From Alternaria dauci (taxonomy: Eukaryota > Ascomycota > Dothideomycetes > Pleosporales > Pleosporaceae): a stretch of 64,000 nucleotides of DNA. Location: NCBI RefSeq assembly GCF_042100115.1, contig NC_091281.1, positions 124,001-188,000 of the forward strand. The letters are read 5' to 3'. The position numbers and the translations under genes were made by a program. Below, in pieces: positions 56,939 through 64,000 of this stretch. The notes under the pieces are model-generated. The model was not told the origin of the DNA. It did no database searches and saw only the letters and a program-made list of their open reading frames with translations. How positions within the stretch are numbered: the first letter of the stretch is position 1; each line of letters begins with the position of its first letter.

Positions 56939-58667
56939 ATGGCCGCTGCTGGTACCGACGATCCCTTTCGAGACCCTTTGCTGCTCGATTCCACGCCGTA
57001 TTCGGCCGACAACACCACCACCACCACCACCACCGCCACCGCCACCACACCGGCGCATATCGATGTCCCTGATACACTTGCTGTGGGCAGAAATGCTTCT
57101 TTGACGCTGGGCACGGATTCTCTGGTTGTGCTAGGTATGCAGCGCCGCCACCTGCGGATACGCGACTACGATGACAACGACTCACACGCCGAACAGATGA
57201 AGCGCTTCTAGATGGTGGGAAAGGCAGAGGCTGCTGCGGCCTATTATCTCTTGCTGGCAGTACGCATTAATCCACGAGATTGCCCTCGAAATGGGCGAGA
57301 ATACCGCTTGCTTACGCGCAAACACAGAGAACAAAGCCACGCGCTCCATTCCTTTCTACAACATCCTCTGGGCCGAGCACTCGTCCGACGGCCAAATCAC
57401 AATCCAATACGCACAGCCCACGTCCAAAACCTCCGTCCGCCCCGCCATCCTCAGCTACACGCTCGATAAACCAGATTCCACCGCGACAGAACCTTGGATC
57501 GAGAAACTGCTCGCCCGCGCATATGGGGCGTCGCAGCGCGCCAAACGCATCAAGGTCCTCGTGAACCCATTCGGAGGCCAGGGCGGCGCGGTGAAAATGT
57601 ATCATAAGACGATTGCGCCGATCCTGGCAGCCGCGCGGTGCGAGTTGGATGTGGAGAAGACGCAGCATAATGGGCATGGGGTGGAGATTGCACGGGATCT
57701 CGATATCGATGCGTATGACGTCGTAGCCTGCTGTTCTGGCGATGGTATACCACATGAAGTCTGGAATGGGCTCGGGAAACGGAGCGATGCGGCGCGCGCG
57801 TTGAACAAGATTGCTGTTGCGCAGTTACCCTGTGGGTCGGGGAATGCGATGAGTTTGAATTTTAATGGCACGGATGATGCGAGTTTGGCGGCGCTGGCTG
57901 TTGTAAAGGGCATACGGACGCCGCTGGATTTGGCGAGTGTGACGCAGGGAGATAGGAGGACGTTGTCGTTTTTGTCGCAGGCCGTGGGGATTGTGGCGGA
58001 AACGGATTTGGCGACGGAGCATCTGAGGTGGATGGGGGCGGCGAGGTTTACGTGGGGGTTTTTGGTGAGGTTGGTGAATAAGACGTGTTATCCGGCGGAT
58101 ATTGCGGTCAAGATTGAGTATGAGGGGAAAGAGGCTGTGAGGGAGGCGTATCGGAGGGCGGCGAGTCAAAAGACGGCTTCTTCTGGTACAGCAGCAGCAG
58201 CAGACGAGCAACAACGCCTTACACCGTCTCCCGACGCTGGTCTACCGGAGTTGAAATACGGCACTGCGAACGACCCGTTACCAGCGGATTGGCACATGAT
58301 ACCGCACAACACACTCGGCAACTTCTACGCCGGAAACATACCCTACATGTCCGCCAACGCAAACTTTTTCCCTGCTTCCTTGCCCTCGGACGGCTGTCTC
58401 GATCTCATCCGTATCCGCGGCGACATTGCACGACACACTGCTATCAAAACTCTCCTTGCAGTCGAGAACCATACGTTTTTTGATCTGGAGCATGTGGATT
58501 ATGCGAAAGTGAGTGCGTATAGGATTGTGCCCAAAGGACAGAAGGACGGGTACATTAGTATTGATGGGGAGAGGGTCCCGTTTGAGGGGTTCCAGGTAGA
58601 GGTGCATAGGGGGTTGGGGACGGTGTTGAGTAAGAGTGGGTATTTGTGTGAGGCGAGGGGGGTGTAG
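56939..58667 (+). CDS. LCB4: Sphingoid long-chain base kinase (Lcb4/Lcb5 type)
   Basis: Three exons: 56939-57134, 57197-57259, 57328-58667; introns 62 and 68 nt; 532 residues. The tiny 63-nt middle exon restores the family N-terminus (DSLVVL-DEALL ... RGCCGLLSLAG-KNKATRSIPFYNILWAE). The DAGK-type catalytic domain begins at KVLVNPFGGQGGAVKMY and has the nucleotide loop CSGDGIPHEVWNGL and the PCGSGNAMSLN motif. The C-terminal domain contains SFLSQAVGIVAETDLATE, MGAARFTWGF and the final SIDGERVPFEGFQVEVH. The enzyme phosphorylates sphingoid bases at membranes, controlling the ceramide/phospho-base balance. The N-terminus holds a Thr run from ACC repeats. There is an Ala/Gln/Ser-rich insert near residue 350. 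Assignment to Lcb4 rather than Lcb5 is not possible. Confidence 0.9.
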
Positions 58668-59209
58668 AGGATTCCATTTTCTCTCTCTCTCGCTCTTTTG
58701 CTCCTCCATGCTGGGGTTTGTAGAGGGCGTTTTTTTTATATGCTTTGACGCAGGGATACCATTTTCGTTTTTTTTTGTGGTGTAGATTGATATAGTTTCA
58801 AAGTTCTCGTAATACTGGTTTATCTGTGTTTTGCATGTGTGGAGAGTATACGGTCGAGCATGTGGGTTCTTCGTTGCAAACATTATCATAACAATGTGAG
58901 AGAGTAACTTATGTAGCGTATATACCTATTTTGGACTCGTACCTAGGTTTCTGTACACTCGAGTTTTACCACGTTGTGTCGGGGACCAATCCATAGGAAC
59001 TAGGTGTTGAAGATATGACTCACATCCGCTACCAAAATTTTCCTCCCTTGTGCTTACCCACTCACCACTGTTTCCACACCGCTATTTGATAATCTTAGCC
59101 ATTGACAAGAGCCGTCTGTACAACACTCAGCTGAGCAAGCGCTTAACAAGGATATATTGCACATAATTTTAAAAATTCTCATCGAACACCAATCACAACT
59201 GTTCATCAA
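58668..59209. other. Intergenic between the LCB kinase and tRNA gene
   Basis: 542 bp with a TCTC run (about 58680-58697) and T-rich tracts; AT-rich just upstream of the tRNA. No gene supported. Confidence 0.5.
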
Positions 59210-59281
59210 AGCTGCTTGGCGCAGCGGAAGCGCGCCGGGCTCATAACCCGGAGGACGCTCGATCGAAACGAGCAGCAGCTA
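59210..59281 (+). tRNA. Initiator tRNA-Met (CAT)
   Basis: A complete cloverleaf, 72 nt, no intron. The acceptor stem AGCTGCT pairs with AGCAGCT; the D arm is GCGC-AGCGGAAG-CGC; the anticodon stem CCGGG/CCCGG encloses loop CTCATAA with anticodon CAT at 59242-59244; the T arm is GCTCG-ATCGAAA-CGAGC. Initiator marks are present: A1:T72 at the end of the acceptor stem, three consecutive G:C pairs next to the anticodon loop, and ATCGAAA instead of the elongator TTCGA in the T loop. It therefore serves translation initiation, not elongation. Confidence 0.95.
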
Positions 59282-60143
59282 GAACATTGTACCTATTCTT
59301 TTTGAACTTTTTTTGCTAAACGTGTGAATGTAGTGGTTAGGCTCAAGTTGCACAAGTTTTTTATTGGAATTTTTACTACCAGTAGTTTGGAAAAATGCTA
59401 GGTAGTTGGAGTTCGTAATCCGTGCTTTCATCACGACTCCATCGCCTCAATTCGTTGCGCGAGTATCCCGGACTCGGAATGTGAACGTATTCTAGATGTC
59501 TACTGAACTTCGCTGCGAAACGGTAAGCCCTATTGAAGGCGGTCCGTGGAGCTTGAAACGGCCCGGCTGCAGACTTGGAAACTACCCGCTCCCCCAGGAA
59601 CTGGATATTACACTTCTTACGTAGTTGAGCGTAACTGCTTTGTTGCAGACTTACGTTGGCATGTACATTGTTTTCGATGTCTTGAAGATAAGAGCTCGTT
59701 GTACATTCCTTAGACTAGAGTCAGACCATTTCTGAAGGTAAAAAGCCAGAACTGCAAGCGCTACTTACTAACCGGGGAAAGAAGTACTAGACACGAGCTC
59801 AGGCTTTGCTCTTTTAGCTCACGCTCTTGCACGCCTTATGTTCGACGACTTGGATGCTTGTTCTGTCGGTACGCGGAGCTTTCGAGAATACAAACGGAAT
59901 GTAGCCCCTTGTTTGGATTCCGCAAGATGCGTCAGTCCCTAAGATCTCCCGTCGAACATTGAATCAGATGAAACACGGCCTAGATCATGGTTCCTGGAAC
60001 GACGTCCCTCACTGCAAAGGACAAACATAGTACGTGCTCAAATACAGGATATGGCTTGACAAATATTGCATCATTTTACTTGCGAATTCTCTCCTCCGAG
60101 AGAACCTAACAAACATTACAATCATTGACAGAACTATCCAGTC
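59282..60143. other. Intergenic between tRNA and GH16-like gene
   Basis: 862 bp with no supported gene. The first 35 bp carry the RNA polymerase III termination signal. Confidence 0.5.
59299..59314 (+). terminator. RNA polymerase III terminator
   Basis: T5 at 59299-59303 and T7 at 59308-59314, 18-33 bp after the tRNA end: a main and a back-up oligo-T terminator. Confidence 0.75.
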
Positions 60144-61292
60144 CTAATATCCAACAACAATGGACACGAGACCAACCACAGCTAGCAGACCCCACGAAAC
60201 GCCCATACCCATGGCGCCGCTGTGAACAACCTCCGGTGTACCGACTTGTTTCACGTCATCGATCTTGCAAACAGTCTTACATCCACCCTCCGCCCTCTTC
60301 CTGCCAAACAAACTTGTCGTATCCCTCTTATCCTCCTGAGGCTTTCCTTCGTACGGCCCACTAGTATTGAACGTCATCTCGATCCACTGAACATGGAACT
60401 CGGCATCATCGCCCACCTCCATCTTGCCACTCCACTCCCCACCATCACTCCACATGTTCAGGACCAGAAAACTCTGCTCGCGAGGGACAGAGTATGTGTT
60501 GGTGGCGACCTGCTTCTGGTTGAGATACCAGTAGCTGTTCTTGGGCAGCCAGTCAATACGGTGCGTTTGCCAGTCGTCCCAGCGCGGAAGATCAGTAGGA
60601 CCAACAGACGCAGCAGCCACTTCGTTACCGTCCTCGCCTACTGCGGGCTGGTTCGTGTAGCGAATCTGGTCCGTGGGGTCGTCGGTCAGGATCTCGATAT
60701 CAGACTCATTCGTGTCGTCGAAGAAGGTGAAGAAGCCTGCTACAGCTCCCTTGGCACCTTGAACACGACCGTACATGCGCATCGAGACGTGCATGAGGTT
60801 CTTCTGCTGGTTCTCAATCTCGCCGGCGGTCTGGTAGTCTTCCATACGCGATGTGCGGAGTGCGAGGTACGACGTCGAGTCCTCTTGGCCTAGGAAGATG
60901 TTTGCGAACGAGTTATTCATTGGTGTGGGGAAGTCGTCGGTGGCCGGCTTGCTCCAGTTCTGGATCCCCCAATCAAAGTTCCATGCGTCGCTGTCGAAGA
61001 GATCTGGCTGCCATGTCGACGCCAGACCCACGTTCTCTGTGTCGTTGAGTAGCGGCGGCGATTCGCTCATCGCGCCGGGGAGGTTGCGGAAGTCGTAGAA
61101 TCGGTAGTACTGGAAGTACTCTGGTGTATTTGAATCTTGGCCGGATTGCACGACGTAACAATCACAGTCTGCGCTGTTGTCTTTTGGTGTTTCGCTCATG
61201 GAGCTAGTATAAGGGTTTGCGGCGAGTGCAGGTTGGGCGAGTAGTGCCGTGAGAGGCAGGAGCAAGGCTCCCAGAGGTGGAAGGCGAGACAT
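60144..61292 (-). CDS. GPI-anchored GH16-like glucanase/transglycosylase
   Basis: A single exon, 382 residues. It starts with a signal peptide (about 1-24, LGALLLPLTALLAQPALA) and ends with a hydrophobic tail (MGMGVSWGLLAVVGLVSIVVGY) preceded by a small-residue region, the layout of a GPI-anchored cell-surface protein. The middle is a concanavalin-like GH16 fold with the catalytic motif ESDIE (Glu196, Asp198, Glu200), preceded by GAVAGFFTFFDDT and followed by QTHRIDWLPKNSYWYLNQKQ and VLNMWSDGGEWSG. Several Asn-x-Ser/Thr sites are present, and two Cys near the N-terminus (CDC) and two near the C-terminus (CKTVC) may pair. It probably acts on cell-wall beta-glucan; the exact substrate is unknown. 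Confidence 0.88.
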   Translation of the reverse strand: MSRLPPLGALLLPLTALLAQPALAANPYTSSMSETPKDNSADCDCYVVQSGQDSNTPEYFQYYRFYDFRNLPGAMSESPPLLNDTENVGLASTWQPDLFDSDAWNFDWGIQNWSKPATDDFPTPMNNSFANIFLGQEDSTSYLALRTSRMEDYQTAGEIENQQKNLMHVSMRMYGRVQGAKGAVAGFFTFFDDTNESDIEILTDDPTDQIRYTNQPAVGEDGNEVAAASVGPTDLPRWDDWQTHRIDWLPKNSYWYLNQKQVATNTYSVPREQSFLVLNMWSDGGEWSGKMEVGDDAEFHVQWIEMTFNTSGPYEGKPQEDKRDTTSLFGRKRAEGGCKTVCKIDDVKQVGTPEVVHSGAMGMGVSWGLLAVVGLVSIVVGY

Positions 61293-62992
61293 GGTAATCG
61301 ATTTGCTCTGAGGGTCGTATTGGTAGTGACAGTATCCAAATAATTAGTTAACAAGGATGTGTAGAATGGAGACGGGTGATCGACAGCTAGTAAAAAGTGA
61401 ATAGAAGAGCGAACGAATGTCACCTAGCCGTCAGTATCTACAAGAGAAAAGAAAAGAAAACTGCGCTTAGTGATGCTGCAACAAGCTCGACGATGTCGAA
61501 TGATGATACCAAAAGTTCAGCGCAAACGCGGGTCAGTAGACTCATATACTAAACCGTGCAGTGCAGCCCGCCCGCTACTCCGCTTAAACGGCACCAGTAC
61601 CAGTCTAGAGTCAGTCGAGTCTCGAGCGCCGCCCTCCAGTCGTGCTTTTTCTTCGCGGGGCTTCCCCTAGCTACATTCGCCAAGGTGTGTCTAAGCCAGA
61701 AAAGTGCGCGCTGGACATGAAGCCGGGCAGGGCACTAAGGCAGGTAAGCTGGTGTAGCCACAGGAAAAGCTGGCGGATACGAAACGCAGACACATCACAT
61801 CACACCAGCGGCGCACATTGTTTCTGCACTCAGCCACACTACGTCTGGACTTTTGAACGTCATGACACGGGTTGTAAGGTTTCGGCAGGGTTCGCGCAGG
61901 TGTAAGGTTGCCATGTGCCCCTGGCTTGGGCTGCTTTGGGGGTCTCGGTAGCGGTGATGTGCCACCGGGAGTTTCGGCGGATGCGCCAAGGTGGCTTGAC
62001 TCTCCGAGTGGTTCGATGTTTCCTGTTTGTCTGAGAGATGCTGCGATATCTGTTGATGGATCACAAGCCCCCTTAACACATGGGAGCTTTCCGAGCCATT
62101 ATACGGTATATTGAGCGATAAAATGTTGTGGTGGTTGTAGGGCGGGGGATTGGTCATCAGAACTGACACGCATCATCGGGTCACCAGCCACAACCGCCCA
62201 CATCGGCCGGCGCCAACCAATGCAACTAAGTCCCAAAATAGCCCTGATTCAATACCCTCAAATGCCGCGCCAACGCCAGATTCGTCCGGATGAGACGACT
62301 GTACGAGCACATTTCCACCTGTCTAGCATACGTAGAGTTTGACACGTTCTCGTATCCTTTTTGCTGTCGCGTGGCCTAGAGGTCTTGGGGATGTTGGTGA
62401 TACGAGATGTTGAGGGGTAAGTGTGATGGAGGTGTATACCTAGGTATGACGTTTTTGACGAGAGGACTGATCCGGCCAAAGATGTTGTAGTAGTGGGAAC
62501 CATGTTGCGATCGATATGTTTACCGCTCAGGCCCCTGAATTTCTTGCCGGCTTGTACAAATAAGCATTGCGTCGGCGTGCGAAGCGTTGCGCCACAAATT
62601 GGCAGCTGAAAGCCCCCTTCCGATGCATCAAACTACCCACACGGCGAATGTTGGCTCGATTCCACAGCATGCAGCGTGTTTGGACTCAACGTTTGGCTTT
62701 TGACTTATTAAGGGGGCAAATGCAAATCGGTATGTGTAACTGATGTTTTGACAGAACGTGTTAATGGGCCTAGTCAACTTGCGCTACGCTTGTTCCACGA
62801 CGACAGTTCTTGGATACGAGGATCTAGACGACGCAAAATTACCGCTAAGCACACCCAGCCTCATGCATACTGCTAAAGCTTCTACTGCCATTGCGAACCA
62901 GCTATTCACCTAGGAAATACTGTTCACTCGTTAAACCTTTTCTTGTACCGCACAAATGTCCGAAATGAATCGGAGTCCAACTCCAACGGATC
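61293..62992. other. Intergenic, no supported gene
   Basis: About 1.7 kb between the GH16-like gene and the damaged LRR-like gene. Short frames on both strands show no domain or splice support. Confidence 0.5.
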
Positions 62993-64000
62993 CTAGGACT
63001 CGTTCTTGACTTTCCAATGACCGGTAGGATCCTCCTGCCAGAATTTCCGGTCAACGTCTGCCCATATTGGCCATGGCCTTTGATATCCTGGAGCGAAAAG
63101 CCGTTGCTTTGAGTACACACCCTCCTGTCGCCAAACGCGCATTGTCACCCCGGATGCAGCCATGTCTACGACCCTGTCACAGAAGAACTCTCTTCTAGAT
63201 TCAGACAGCTCACTCAGGCCCTATTTACTCGGGTTCACACGTCGGTGGTCCCGGATTTCCAGATCTAGCGATAATTCAACAGTTTTGAGGCCACGCATAG
63301 CACGTGCTGCATCCATAATTTGGTCGATCCTCTGATCATTCTCAGGTAAGTTCGAGATGTGCAGGACCTTGAGACTATCAGGTAGGTATTCCCCAGGGTG
63401 GGCAAAATGCGGCAATACTCCTTCGTGAACGGGTGTCAGGAGCTGGACGTCAACTTTTAGCTCCCGAAGTTTCGATAGGCCCTTGAAACTCCCAAAACTC
63501 GACAAGGAGAGAAAACTCATGTATAGGCCAGACCACTCTAGGATTTCCAGGTCAGTCATATTGGCCTCGATTACTTGGCTCATGATTTCTAAACCGTTTC
63601 CACGCAACCAAAAACCGATACCGGTACGTTTCTTGATGACTCTGAGCTCCTTAATGTTAGGGAGTCCTGGGGTAGCGAGAAGATTCCCAAGAATTATTGC
63701 ATCGGGTCTGAGGTTCTTTATCTCCAACACCCGTAAGGCCGTACCCGCTATTGGCTGGGATACGGGAATTTAAGAGGGTGACGTTCGGGCCACAGATAAC
63801 GGCGAGTGGTGCCGATGACCCGCAGAGTATCGAGCCATGGCAACACAATCGCTATCTTCGTGCCAATTTGTTTCATGCAGACGCTCTTCAACTTGCAGAA
63901 TGGGAATGTCTCTACACTAGTGTCTGCACTCAGCCAATTGTATGCCAAGAGACTGTGTGTAATGTATAGCTTGTCCTCGTCAGTATCGAGATAGAGATGT
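62993..64000 (-). pseudogene. LRR-like protein gene fragment, damaged and cut by the window edge
   Basis: On the minus strand an open frame enters from the right edge (HLYLDTDEDKLYITHSLLAY ... DTLRVIGTTRRYLWPERHPL) and stops at TAG near 63766. A different frame then carries the expected continuation (IAGTALRVLEIKNLRPDAII, PNIKELRVI, MTDLEILEWSGLYMSFL, LPDSLKVLHIS, LKTVELSLDLEI), ending at TAG 63221-63223. That same frame continues past the stop for 75 codons (ESRREFFCDRVVDMAASGVT, VWRQEGVYSKQRLFAPGY, PWPIWADVDRKFWQEDPTGH) to a second TAG at 62993. The leucine pattern is that of fungal F-box/LRR proteins. One frame break and one in-frame stop suggest a pseudogene. A 62-nt intron with a poor donor (GTCATC) could explain the frame change but not the stop. 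Confidence 0.55.

Overview
The window is nuclear DNA of a filamentous ascomycete. The evidence is short GT-AG introns of about 45-110 nt with CTGAC/CTAAC-like branch sites, a HET-domain gene, typical Pezizomycotina orthologs, and a 3.8-kb block of extreme AT content in which CpA and TpG are almost absent, the signature of repeat-induced point mutation (RIP). Gene content and style suggest Dothideomycetes, perhaps Pleosporales; that placement is inference. Exon joins were worked out by hand from splice signals, reading phase and conserved protein sequence. For every spliced gene the exon lengths sum to a whole number of codons.

Layout. 1-4 kb: RIP-destroyed repeat containing a large inverted repeat. 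5.3 kb: a small secreted repeat protein. 6.8-9.8 kb: a CsbD-like stress protein, the THO-complex WD40 protein TEX1 and a short-chain dehydrogenase, all on +. 10.1-15.1 kb: tRNA ligase TRL1 and a seven-exon homogentisate dioxygenase-like gene on -. 15-29 kb is gene-poor and holds SFT2 (-), a long-loop bHLH transcription factor (+) and the four-exon gene COX19 (-). 30-36 kb is an accessory-looking stretch: a HET-domain gene, a DUF1593 gene broken by one in-frame TAG, and a doubtful small membrane protein. 36-42 kb: a SulP-STAS-cNMP transporter and an F-box protein. 43-48 kb: three unrecognised genes, two of them divergent from one 653-bp promoter. 48-59 kb is a dense housekeeping block: TRM8, GID4, MAGO (seven exons for 153 codons), beta-COP SEC26, a sphingoid-base kinase and an initiator tRNA-Met. 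60-64 kb: a GPI-type GH16 protein and a damaged LRR-like gene running off the right edge.

Several genes serve RNA biology (TEX1, TRL1, TRM8, MAGO, initiator tRNA) and several the secretory or lipid system (SFT2, SEC26, the LCB kinase). They are not arranged as a cluster with one evident purpose. No secondary-metabolite cluster, intact transposon, CRISPR array or virus-like gene was seen. The least explained coding material is the divergent pair at 43.2-46.1 kb.
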